From Candidatus Omnitrophota bacterium (GTDB lineage Bacteria; Omnitrophota; Gorgyraeia; Gygaellales; Profunditerraquicolaceae), in contig JAPLMA010000011.1 of assembly GCA_026387255.1 (NCBI GenBank), positions 1 through 24,102 of the forward strand: a stretch of 24,102 nucleotides of DNA, given 5' to 3'. The notes beneath the pieces are model-generated. The model was not told where the DNA came from and did no database searches. It was given only the letters and a program-made list of their open reading frames with translations. Position 1 is the stretch's first letter. Each line of letters starts with the position of its first letter. Shown here piece after piece: positions 1 through 7,241 of this stretch. A program made the translations under genes and the position numbers.

Positions 1-849
1 TATAAGGATCCGGTTTTGGTTTCCTCAAGTGACGGAGTAGGTACGAAACTGATGATTGCTAAATTAGCCAATAAGTACGATACGGTGGGTATTGACGCGG
101 TGGCGATGAATGTGAATGATATTCTTTGTACCGGAGCGGAATCTTTATTCTTCTTAGATTATATTGCTTTTAGTAAAGTTAAAGAAAATGTACTGGTGGA
201 TATCGTCAAGGGTATAAATGACGGATGCCGCCAGGCAGGTTGTTCTTTGATCGGCGGAGAGACTGCTCAGATGCCGGGAATGTATCGGGAGGGTGAATAC
301 GATATCGCTGGTTTCTGCGTGGGGGTTGTAGAAAGAAAAAAGATTATTAATGGCGCAAAGATTAAGGCCTCGGACCTAGTCATTGGCATTGCCTCTAGCG
401 GTTTGCATTCTAATGGTTATTCTTTAGTCAGAAAAGCCTTGGGTCCCACAGAGCTAAAAAGAATGGCGGCGCAGTTACTTGAGCCTACACGTATTTATGT
501 TTTACCAATTCTTGAACTTTTGCGTCAATATGGGAAAGGCGTGCATGGGATCAGCCATATTACCGGCGGAGCTTTTTACGATAAGATCAGCCGGATATTA
601 CCAAAAAATATTGATGTGCGTATTGAAAAAAATTCCTGGAGAGTGCCTGAAATATTCAGGCTCATCCAGTATAAGGGCAATATTGAAGATCTAGAGATGT
701 ATCGTACTTTGAATATGGGAATTGGTTTGGTTTTAATTGTGCAAAAGGAGGCGGCCTCCGGGATGATGCAGAAATTAGCGGAGCTTAAATTAAAATCCTG
801 GATTATTGGAGCGGCGGTAAAAGGCAATAAACAAGTAAACATAATTTAA
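1..849 (+). CDS. purM: Phosphoribosylformylglycinamidine cyclo-ligase, 5' truncated
   Basis: PurM (AIR synthetase) closes the imidazole ring, turning FGAM into AIR with ATP in de novo purine synthesis in the cytosol. The frame is open from base 1, where it reads YKDPVLVSSSDGVGTK, so the gene runs off the left edge and lacks roughly its first 45-50 residues. No start codon can be assigned; the TTG at 16 is internal. Family signatures are present in order: DGVGTK, GGETAQMPGMY, GLHSNGYSLVRK, HGISHITGGAF and the near C-terminal EMYRTLNMGIGLV. The C-terminus is complete, with a TAA at 847-849. purD and purE lie downstream on the same strand, but purM is separated from them by six unrelated genes, so this is a dispersed pur cluster and not a compact operon. 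Confidence 0.96.
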   Translation, partial: YKDPVLVSSSDGVGTKLMIAKLANKYDTVGIDAVAMNVNDILCTGAESLFFLDYIAFSKVKENVLVDIVKGINDGCRQAGCSLIGGETAQMPGMYREGEYDIAGFCVGVVERKKIINGAKIKASDLVIGIASSGLHSNGYSLVRKALGPTELKRMAAQLLEPTRIYVLPILELLRQYGKGVHGISHITGGAFYDKISRILPKNIDVRIEKNSWRVPEIFRLIQYKGNIEDLEMYRTLNMGIGLVLIVQKEAASGMMQKLAELKLKSWIIGAAVKGNKQVNII

Positions 850-861
850 TAGGAGGTAAAG

Positions 862-1731
862 ATGAGTTTACTAGGATTAGTTATTGTGGTAGCCGTAGTG
901 ATTTTTTTTATGGGAATCCGGATTGTGCGTCCTACGCATCGGGGTTTGATTGAACGGTTGGGTAAATATAATCGTTTTGCGAGTATGGGTTTCAACTGGA
1001 TTATCCCGGTGATTGAGGTTATTTATCAGGTTAATGTCACTGAGCAGATGGTTGATGCTGAGCCGCAGGAAATTATTACCAATGATAATTTGAATGCTAA
1101 GGTTGATGCCCAGGTTTATTTTAAAGTTAAGGCGGATGAATCGGATGTTAAGAATTGTCAGTATAGCGTGAATAATTATCAGTGGCAGATTGTGAATTTA
1201 GCCCGCACCACTTTAAGGAATATCATTGGCACGCTGACCTTAAAATCCGCCAATAGCGAAAGAGGCAAGATCAACGCGGAGTTGCATAAGACTCTGTGTG
1301 AAGAAACCGCTAGTTGGGGTTTAGAGATTGTTAGGACAGAGTTAAAAGAAATCGATCCACCCAAGGATGTTCAGGAAACCATGAACAAAGTAGTTAAAGC
1401 GGAAAATGAAAAAATTGCTGCCATTGATTTTGCTACGGCCACAGAAACTGTCGCCGACGGTCAGAAAAGAGCGGAGATTAAAAAGGCAGAAGGCATCAAA
1501 CAGGCCCGGATTTTAGAAGCAGAGGGTGAGGCAGCGGCAATTAAACTGGTGAATGAAGCAGCCGAGAAGTATTTTACCGGTAATGCGCAGGTGTTACGAA
1601 AACTTGAGGCAGTGGAGAAGTCATTAGCGAATAACGCTAAAATCGTGGTTCCGGCAAATACAGAGTTGGTAAATGTAATCGGTGAAATGGCCGGCTTTTT
1701 ACCGATTAAGAATAAAGAAGATAAAATATAG
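862..1731 (+). CDS. SPFH/Band 7 (stomatin-like, QmcA-type) membrane protein
   Basis: The 289-residue protein has one N-terminal membrane helix (about residues 2-20), then an SPFH/Band 7 domain (about 22-190), which includes the typical RPTHRGLIERLGKY and QVNVTEQMVDAEPQ stretches. An Ala/Glu/Lys-rich coiled coil follows (about 185-250; AEGIKQARILEAEGEA), and a short tail with a stomatin-like MAGFLP motif. Such proteins form oligomeric rafts or cages on the inner membrane and often modulate membrane proteases. An AGGAGG at 851-856 lies 5 bases before the ATG and fixes the start. The usual NfeD partner gene is not next to it. The exact role is unknown. Confidence 0.93.
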   Translation: MSLLGLVIVVAVVIFFMGIRIVRPTHRGLIERLGKYNRFASMGFNWIIPVIEVIYQVNVTEQMVDAEPQEIITNDNLNAKVDAQVYFKVKADESDVKNCQYSVNNYQWQIVNLARTTLRNIIGTLTLKSANSERGKINAELHKTLCEETASWGLEIVRTELKEIDPPKDVQETMNKVVKAENEKIAAIDFATATETVADGQKRAEIKKAEGIKQARILEAEGEAAAIKLVNEAAEKYFTGNAQVLRKLEAVEKSLANNAKIVVPANTELVNVIGEMAGFLPIKNKEDKI

Positions 1732-1783
1732 ATATTTGTTTCATTTGAGCATGGAAATAATTCCGGGGACACAATAATTAATT

Positions 1784-2104
1784 ATGATGAATATTATGGG
1801 AGAAGTGGGGAGTTTGGTTAGCCTGGTGGATTATCAGGATGGTTCTGTTGTTAGCAAGGAGTTGATTAAGAAAGAAAAGGGTACGGTAACGCTTTTTGCT
1901 TTTGATCAAGGACAAGGTTTAAGCGAGCATACCGCGCCATTTGACGCGTTAGTTTATATTTTTGATGGTCAGGCGGAAATCAGTATTGCTGGAAAGCAAT
2001 ATAATTTAAAATCCGGTGAAACGATTATTATGCCGGCAAATAAGCCGCATTCTCTAAAGGCGATAAACCGCTTTAAGATGCTCTTAGTAATGATTAAGGC
2101 TTAA
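1784..2104 (+). CDS. Small single-domain cupin protein
   Basis: This is a 106-residue cupin-2 (conserved beta-barrel) protein. Motif 1 is seen as SEHTAPFDALVYIFDG and motif 2 as GETIIMPANKPHSLKA; each contributes a possible metal-binding histidine. The sequence closely fits a widespread family of short cupins of unknown substrate that read VVSxxLIxKxxGTVTLFAFDxGQGLSEH. The start is uncertain. ATGs at 1784, 1787 and 1796 are all in frame, none has a clear Shine-Dalgarno site, and a REP-like half element (1757-1781) lies directly upstream, so the native leader may have been disturbed. The fold assignment is sure, the function is not. Confidence 0.88.
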   Translation: MMNIMGEVGSLVSLVDYQDGSVVSKELIKKEKGTVTLFAFDQGQGLSEHTAPFDALVYIFDGQAEISIAGKQYNLKSGETIIMPANKPHSLKAINRFKMLLVMIKA

Positions 2105-2151
2105 TAAATTGGAAACTGTTTCGCAGCTAATCGGGAAATGGGGGTTATTTG

Positions 2152-2526
2152 GTGAAATTTTTTAGATTGTGGACTCCGGTGGTAGTTTGGGCAGGGGTTA
2201 TTTTTTTCTTTTCAAGTATCCCTGATTTAAAAACAAATCTTGAGTATGATTTTTTCTTAAGAAAAATAGCTCATATTACTGAATATTTTATTTTAACTTT
2301 TGTTTTGTATCGGGCATTTAGAGGGTCATTTAATATAAACTTTATCCGTCTTTTTATGTATCCGGCTACTTTTGCGCTGCTTTATGCTATTTCTGATGAA
2401 TTTCATCAATATTTTGTTTTAGGTAGGAGTTGTTCTTTTAGAGATGTTTTAATTGATAGTATTGGAATTATTAGTTTCTATATCTTTATGAGGATCAAGA
2501 AAGGATGTTTATGTTCGATAAAATGA
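2152..2526 (+). CDS. VanZ-like family membrane protein
   Basis: About 124 residues with several hydrophobic helices. The VanZ-like pattern is clear: a first helix ending in FFFSSIPDL, then KIAHITEYFILTFVLYRA, and the hallmark ISDEFHQYFVLGRSCSFRDVLIDSIG. VanZ itself gives low-level teicoplanin resistance, but most chromosomal relatives have no known role, so resistance should not be inferred. I prefer the GTG at 2152 over the TTG at 2149 because a GGGGG run at 2140-2144 sits 7 bases ahead. The 3' end overlaps the next gene (ybaB) by about 16 bases, which suggests translational coupling. Confidence 0.88.
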   Translation: MKFFRLWTPVVVWAGVIFFFSSIPDLKTNLEYDFFLRKIAHITEYFILTFVLYRAFRGSFNINFIRLFMYPATFALLYAISDEFHQYFVLGRSCSFRDVLIDSIGIISFYIFMRIKKGCLCSIK

Positions 2527-2807
2527 AAGGGTTGTTTGAGATGCAGAAAAAGATGCAGGAAGTAAAGCGTGAATTAGATAATATAAATTTTGATATTCAA
2601 AGCTCCGATGGTGCCGTTAAAATTACGATGAACGGTTCTCAGGAGATAAAAGAGGTAGTGATCAAAGATAACCTTGGAGAATCAGAAAAGGCGCGCCTGG
2701 GGAATTCATTAAAAGATACCTTTAATCGGGCAATTAAGCGTTCCCAGGAAGTGGCCGCGCAAAAAATGAAGGAGGTTACCGGATTTAATATACCGGGGCT
2801 TACTTAA
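2511..2807 (+). CDS. ybaB: YbaB/EbfC nucleoid-associated protein
   Basis: A 98-residue YbaB/EbfC-family protein. These form small dimers that bind DNA and help organise the nucleoid. Family features are the N-terminal MFDKMKGLFEMQKKMQEVKREL helix, here split as MFDKMKGLFEM followed by QKKMQEVKREL, then the beta strands VKITMNGSQEIKEVVI, and the C-terminal MKEVTGFNIPGL motif. An ATG also exists at 2505, but AAGG at 2501-2504 abuts it and is spaced correctly (6 bases) only for the ATG at 2511. The gene is usually found between dnaX and recR; neither is nearby here. Confidence 0.93.
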   Translation: MFDKMKGLFEMQKKMQEVKRELDNINFDIQSSDGAVKITMNGSQEIKEVVIKDNLGESEKARLGNSLKDTFNRAIKRSQEVAAQKMKEVTGFNIPGLT

Positions 2808-2808
2808 T

Positions 2809-3117
2809 ATGTTTATTTTATCTAATTTTATCTTTGCCGTGGCTAATATTTTGGATGTTTTGTTGACAATCGTCTATTGGTTGGTAATTATCCGCGCATT
2901 GATCAGTTGGGTAAATCCTGATCCGGCTAATGCGATTGTGCAGTTTCTTTACAAGACAACTGATCCGATTTTAGAGCCAATCAGAAGGCGTTTGCCTTTG
3001 AATTTTCGATTCGGGATTGATATTTCTCCGATAATTGTAATTTTCTTGGTGATGTTTTTAAAATCATTTTTTATAAAATCACTTTTTGATCTTAGTATGT
3101 GGATAAGATTTAAATAA
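2809..3117 (+). CDS. YggT family integral membrane protein
   Basis: A 102-residue YggT-family protein with two hydrophobic hairpin segments (about residues 3-28 and 66-92). Between them is the conserved RALISWVNPDPANAIVQFLY segment (20 residues), followed by TTDPILEPIRRRLP. The family is linked to cell division or membrane and turgor homeostasis in plastids and bacteria, with no defined biochemistry. It starts one base after the ybaB stop and its own TAA (3115-3117) shares a base with the ATG of the next gene, so it is cotranscribed with both. Confidence 0.92.
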   Translation: MFILSNFIFAVANILDVLLTIVYWLVIIRALISWVNPDPANAIVQFLYKTTDPILEPIRRRLPLNFRFGIDISPIIVIFLVMFLKSFFIKSLFDLSMWIRFK

Positions 3118-3818
3118 TGAATAAAGTGTTGCCTAAAATTCTTTGTATCGGGTTATTGATTTTGTTTCCTGTGGCATTATCCTGGGCCCAAAATTGGGAA
3201 AAACAAGGGGATTACTATTTTCTTACCAAAAATAACCGGGATAATTTTAGTTTGGTTGGCGCCGGGCCGAATAAGTTCGCGAGCAAATATTTGAAATACG
3301 AAGGGGTCGATTTTCTGGTGCGGGGAGCAGACGGTTGGGATGATTATGGAAGGCTTAATCTTGAAGGCAATAATATGTTCTCTTTGCCGATACGCAATGG
3401 AATGAAAGTTGATGCACTGCATCTTTTAGCCGGAGGCAATTACAGCAATAGCTATGAGCACGATGGATTAATGCGGTTATACGGAGACAAGTATTTTTAT
3501 GCTACCCTGACGGTTATTTTTGTTTATCAGGATGGTGTATATAAGGAACTTTCAGTTCCGGTTTTCTGGGATTGGTTTAGGATTGGCCCTGGCGCATGGA
3601 ATAAATATGGAGCAAGGATTGAATCTTTGGGTGAGAATCCGGTACGTAAAGATTGCAATTTGTTTCACATTAGTTTTACTAACCCGAGGCCTGCGCAGCC
3701 GCTCAAGGATATCCTGATTGCGGATAGCTGGATAGATGATCGTCCTTTTTCAGACATTTTTGCGGTGACCTTAAAGTCTTCTGACCTGCTTGAAGTATTA
3801 CCAAAAGAGGAAAAATAA
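3117..3818 (+). CDS. Secreted protein with galactose-binding-like beta-sandwich pattern
   Basis: A 233-residue exported protein. The N-terminus is a Sec signal peptide: a positive MNKVLPK start, a hydrophobic core, and a likely cleavage after SWA (residue 24). The body recalls beta-sandwich domains attached to secreted glycan-active proteins. These share a V(D/N)ALHLLAGG strand, a Tyr-rich strand ending in YQDGVYKELSV, an FWDW turn, and a late ISFTNPRPAQPLKDI strand. I see no catalytic motif, so binding or a structural role is more likely than an enzyme activity. The start overlaps the yggT stop by one base and the end touches purD. The family resemblance is from memory and moderate. Confidence 0.7.
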   Translation: MNKVLPKILCIGLLILFPVALSWAQNWEKQGDYYFLTKNNRDNFSLVGAGPNKFASKYLKYEGVDFLVRGADGWDDYGRLNLEGNNMFSLPIRNGMKVDALHLLAGGNYSNSYEHDGLMRLYGDKYFYATLTVIFVYQDGVYKELSVPVFWDWFRIGPGAWNKYGARIESLGENPVRKDCNLFHISFTNPRPAQPLKDILIADSWIDDRPFSDIFAVTLKSSDLLEVLPKEEK

Positions 3819-5093
3819 ATGCGGATTTTAGTTGTGGGTTCTGGCGGAAGAGAACATGCGCTAGTCTGGAAAATTGCGCAATCAAAATTAGTCGATAAGA
3901 TTTTTTGCGCTCCGGGAAACGGCGGGATTTCGCAGTTGGCGGAATGCGTTGATATAAAGGCCGATAATATCCCCGGCCTCCTGGAATTTGCCAGAAAAGA
4001 AAAAATAGATTTAACCGTGGTGGGTCCGGAAGCGTCGCTGGTCGCCGGTATGGTTGATGAATTTAGCCATTATAAACTACCGGTATTCGGTCCGCAGAAA
4101 AAAGCAGCGCAGCTTGAGCAGAGTAAGGCTTTTGCCAAGCAGCTGATGATGCATTACGGTGTGCCCACAGCAAATTTCCGCGTGTTTGTAAATATCGATG
4201 AGGCGAAGAAATATATCGGCGCCAGAGGTGCCCCCTGCGTGATTAAAGCAGATGGTTTGGCGCAAGGCAAAGGTGTGGTTGTGGCCAAAACTATTGAAGA
4301 AGCCAATCGCGCCGCAAATAATATGCTGGTTAACAGGATTTTCGGGGACGCGGGAAAGCGCATTATTGTTGAGGATTGCCTGGTGGGCCAGGAGGCCTCT
4401 ATACTTTGTTTTACTGACTCAAAGGTGATTGTTCCGTTGGTAACTAGTCAGGACCATAAAAGAATTTTTGATAATGATCTGGGGCCGAATACCGGAGGAA
4501 TGGGCGCGTATTCTCCTGCACCGGTAGTAACAAAGGAGTTATTTGATGAAATTGTGCAGAAGGTATTTAACCGTATTCTTGCCGGTTTAAATGCGGAAAG
4601 GATTGAATACCGGGGGATACTTTATGCCGGGATCATGTTGACTAAATCCGGTCCGCAGGTTTTAGAATTTAACGTGCGTTTCGGTGACCCCGAGACACAA
4701 GTAATACTGCCGCGGCTTAAGACTGACCTGGTCGAGGTTATGCTGGCAGTAGTCAATCAGAAGCTCTCTCGGTATCCAACATTGGAATGGGATGAGCGCG
4801 CCTGCGTATGCGTGGTCTGCGCGGCAAAAGGGTATCCCGGAGAATACGCCAAGGACAAAGAAATATTCGGCTTGGATGAGGCGGCTAAATTGCCGGATGT
4901 AGTGGTTTTTCACGCCGGGACTAAAAAAATGGGCAATAAAATTGTCACTAGCGGCGGCAGGGTTCTGGGGGTAACCGGATTAGGTGCGACAATTAAAGAG
5001 GCGATAAATAAGACTTATCAGGCAGTCGAGAAAATTAAATTTGAAGGAATGCAATATCGTAAGGATATAGGAGGGAAGGCATTAAAATTTTAA
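3819..5093 (+). CDS. purD: Phosphoribosylamine-glycine ligase (GAR synthetase)
   Basis: PurD joins glycine to phosphoribosylamine with ATP, the second step of purine synthesis. At 424 residues it has the family's full length. The N-terminal domain opens with RILVVGSGGREHAL (residues 2-15). The ATP-grasp region shows KADGLAQGKGV (143-152), QDHKRIFDNDLGPNTGGMGA (211-230) and the metal-binding EFNVRFGDPETQ (283-294). The ATG follows the previous stop codon directly, with GAGG just upstream inside the preceding gene. The glycine it consumes can be supplied by the nearby glyA product. After the stop, a repeat-rich spacer separates it from purE. Confidence 0.97.
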   Translation: MRILVVGSGGREHALVWKIAQSKLVDKIFCAPGNGGISQLAECVDIKADNIPGLLEFARKEKIDLTVVGPEASLVAGMVDEFSHYKLPVFGPQKKAAQLEQSKAFAKQLMMHYGVPTANFRVFVNIDEAKKYIGARGAPCVIKADGLAQGKGVVVAKTIEEANRAANNMLVNRIFGDAGKRIIVEDCLVGQEASILCFTDSKVIVPLVTSQDHKRIFDNDLGPNTGGMGAYSPAPVVTKELFDEIVQKVFNRILAGLNAERIEYRGILYAGIMLTKSGPQVLEFNVRFGDPETQVILPRLKTDLVEVMLAVVNQKLSRYPTLEWDERACVCVVCAAKGYPGEYAKDKEIFGLDEAAKLPDVVVFHAGTKKMGNKIVTSGGRVLGVTGLGATIKEAINKTYQAVEKIKFEGMQYRKDIGGKALKF

Positions 5094-5228
5094 ACTCTAA
5101 ATACGAAATCCTAAACTCTAAACAAACTCGAAACTATAAACTCAAAAACCCAAATATTAGTTTTAAAGTTTTGAGTTTTGGATTTATGATTTGTTTAGGA
5201 TTTAGAGTTTAGTGTTTCGAGTTTAATT
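5094..5228. repeat. Degenerate AT-rich inverted repeat between purD and purE
   Basis: The purD-purE gap is almost entirely made of short variants of AAACTC, CTAAA and TCCTAAA on the left half, and of their complements (GAGTTT, TTTAG, TTTAGGA) on the right half. The left arm contains TCCTAAACTCTAAAC and the right arm GTTTAGGATTTAGAGTTTAG, which are near complements. The centre lies near 5158-5165 (ATTAGTTTTAAAG). The element could fold as a long imperfect hairpin and also looks like an internally repeated array. It leaves the strong purE ribosome-binding site intact. Confidence 0.8.
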
Positions 5229-5242
5229 TTCAAGGAGGTCTT

Positions 5243-5725
5243 ATGAATAAAATAAGTATTCTGATGGGCAGTAAATCGGATTTAGAAACAGTTAATGAAA
5301 CGATTAATGTCTTAGAGGAATTTGAGGTAGGTTTTGAAGTCAAGGTTTTATCCGCGCACCGAACACCCAAAGAAGTGGCGCAATATGTGGAGTCTGCTCC
5401 TAAAAGCGGGACCAAGGTTTTTATTGCTGCTGCCGGAATGTCCGCGGCTTTGGCCGGGGTAGTTGCCGCGCATACTATTTTACCGGTGATCGGCATACCG
5501 ATTGAAACTAAAAACTTAAAAGGCCTGGATTCTCTTTTATCGACCGTGCAGATGCCTCCGGGGGTTCCCGTGGCTTGCATGTCGATTGGCCGCGCCGGGG
5601 CAAAGAATGCCGCGCTTTTTGCTTTGGCGATACTGGGTATTCATGATACTAAAATCAGCGCCCAGCTGGTAAATTATAAAAAACAGATGCGCCTTAAAAT
5701 TAAACAGATTAAAGTTAAATTATGA
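5243..5725 (+). CDS. purE: N5-carboxyaminoimidazole ribonucleotide mutase (class I PurE)
   Basis: PurE converts N5-CAIR to CAIR in purine synthesis. The 160-residue protein has GSKSD (9-13), the SAHRTP loop with its catalytic histidine (37-42), AAGMSAALAGVVAAHT (63-78) and LSTVQMPPGVPVA (99-111), all typical of class I. An AAGGAGGT at 5232-5239 lies 3 bases before the ATG, which is close but strong. A class I PurE normally needs PurK, which is not in the window. The stop overlaps the next start as ATGA, tying purE to the following translation-factor and one-carbon block. Confidence 0.97.
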   Translation: MNKISILMGSKSDLETVNETINVLEEFEVGFEVKVLSAHRTPKEVAQYVESAPKSGTKVFIAAAGMSAALAGVVAAHTILPVIGIPIETKNLKGLDSLLSTVQMPPGVPVACMSIGRAGAKNAALFALAILGIHDTKISAQLVNYKKQMRLKIKQIKVKL

Positions 5726-6783
5726 GTTTAACAAAAATTATTAAAGTTAATCCTCTGGCTCCCCAGGAGGAGGCTATCCAACAGGCAGCCAAAGTTTTAA
5801 TTGCCGGCGGATTAGTAATTATTCCCACGGAGACGGTTTACGGGATTGTGGCCAATGCTTTAAATATCAAGGCGCTGGAGAGGCTTTATAAAATAAAAAA
5901 TCGGCCTAAAGATAAGCCTTTTTCTATACTGATTGCGCAGGAACAAAAGGTGCGGGAGTTGGCGGCTGAGGTTCCTGTCGTGGTTTATAAATTGATGCAT
6001 AAATTCTGGCCGGGACCATTGACAATTTTACTAAAAGCCAAGGATCAGGGTAAAATTGGTTTACGTATGCCGGATAATTTAGTTGCTTTAGCGATTATTA
6101 ATCAGTCGACAGTTCCTCTGGCTTGTCCTTCCGCGAATATTTCAGGTCAGCCAGCTCCGGTTAATTTCCAGCAAGCAATTAAAGATCTGGATGGCCGGGT
6201 GGATTTAGCCATTGATGCTGGCCCGGCTAATGTCGGTTTGGAATCTACGGTGGTTGACTTAAGTATTGAGCCGCCGCAAATAGTTAGAAGCGGCGCAATT
6301 AATGATGAAGAGATCATGGCGATCATAAAATCCAAGACCGTGCTTTTTGTTTGCACGGGAAATTCTTGTCGCTCGGTGATGGCGGAGGCGTATTTAAAGA
6401 AACTTTTACATAAAAATCATAGAACGGATATCCAAGTCTCCTCTGCCGGGGTAATGGCCATATCTGGTATGGGTGCCAGTTTAGAAACGCGGGAGGTATT
6501 GGCAAAGGAGGGTATGGATGTCGAAGCCCACCGCAGCCAAAGAATAACTCAGGAATTAGTGGAACAGTCGGATATTATTTTAGCGATGGAGAATGTGCAT
6601 GAAGATAAAATTTTGCAGCTTGTTCCGGAAGTAAAAAATAGGCTTTTTTTATTGAAGGAATTTGCTAAAATAAATGAGAGCAACTTGGATATCACTGATC
6701 CTGCCGGGAGTTCTTTAGAGTTTTACCAGGATACTTTTTTAACGATTAAGGATGCTGTAGAAAGGATAAGTAAAATATTATGA
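5722..6783 (+). CDS. Sua5/YrdC/YwlC threonylcarbamoyl-AMP synthase fused to LMW protein phosphatase
   Basis: A 353-residue fusion. Residues about 10-200 are a Sua5/YrdC domain, which makes threonylcarbamoyl-AMP for tRNA t6A. It shows IIPTETVYGIV, KIKNRPKDKPFSIL, FWPGPLTILL and CPSANISGQPAP. Residues about 205-353 are a low-molecular-weight phosphatase: the P-loop CTGNSCRS (nucleophile C211, R217), the SSAG segment (240-243) and the general-acid DP (326-327). The P-loop resembles that of Bacillus YwlE (CTGNTCRS), a protein-arginine phosphatase, more than the CxGNICRS of tyrosine phosphatases. Arg-phosphatase activity is therefore possible but unproven. In Bacillus, ywlC and ywlE are separate neighbours upstream of ywlF (rpiB) and glyA, the same order as here. 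The reading frame is continuous across the junction. Confidence 0.93.
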   Translation: MSLTKIIKVNPLAPQEEAIQQAAKVLIAGGLVIIPTETVYGIVANALNIKALERLYKIKNRPKDKPFSILIAQEQKVRELAAEVPVVVYKLMHKFWPGPLTILLKAKDQGKIGLRMPDNLVALAIINQSTVPLACPSANISGQPAPVNFQQAIKDLDGRVDLAIDAGPANVGLESTVVDLSIEPPQIVRSGAINDEEIMAIIKSKTVLFVCTGNSCRSVMAEAYLKKLLHKNHRTDIQVSSAGVMAISGMGASLETREVLAKEGMDVEAHRSQRITQELVEQSDIILAMENVHEDKILQLVPEVKNRLFLLKEFAKINESNLDITDPAGSSLEFYQDTFLTIKDAVERISKIL

Positions 6784-7241
6784 CCAAATTATTGATTGCT
6801 TCAGATCATGCCGGATTTGTTTTAAAAGAAAAATTAAAGGATTATCTTCAGAAGAAGGCAATCGGCGTAAAAGATTTAGGCACTTATTCTTTAGAGCGTT
6901 GCGACTATCCGTTGTATGCTTACGAATTAGCTAAAAATATCTCCAACGGAAAATTCAAGCGCGGTATACTTATCTGTAAAAGCGGAGTTGGTACTTCGAT
7001 TGTAGCTAATAGGTTGCCGAGGGTGCGCGCCGCACTTTGTGATAATTTAAGAATAACTAAACTTAGCCGCCAGCATAATGATAGCAATGTTTTGGTAATG
7101 GGCTCGGCATTTGTAAAAGCGGATTTAGCCAAAAGAATGGTTTCAGCCTGGCTAAATACCAAGTTTTTAGGGGGCAGGCATTTAAGGAGAATAAAATTAA
7201 TTAACCAGATTGATAAAAAAATAAGGAGCAGTGCAAAGTGA
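6780..7241 (+). CDS. rpiB: Ribose-5-phosphate isomerase B family protein
   Basis: RpiB interconverts ribose 5-phosphate and ribulose 5-phosphate, feeding PRPP and nucleotide synthesis. The 153-residue protein aligns without gaps to the E. coli enzyme as I remember it. It has ASDHAG with D9 and H10, the catalytic base C66 (GILIC), LSRQHND with H99, and GGRH with R133 plus R137. The loop after C66 is KSGVGTS; in E. coli it is GTGVGIS, and this loop forms the anion hole for the ring-opening step. Two changes in it (G67K, T68S) are worth noting, though the catalytic set is otherwise intact. It overlaps both neighbours by 4 bases (ATGA, GTGA). Confidence 0.9.
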   Translation: MTKLLIASDHAGFVLKEKLKDYLQKKAIGVKDLGTYSLERCDYPLYAYELAKNISNGKFKRGILICKSGVGTSIVANRLPRVRAALCDNLRITKLSRQHNDSNVLVMGSAFVKADLAKRMVSAWLNTKFLGGRHLRRIKLINQIDKKIRSSAK

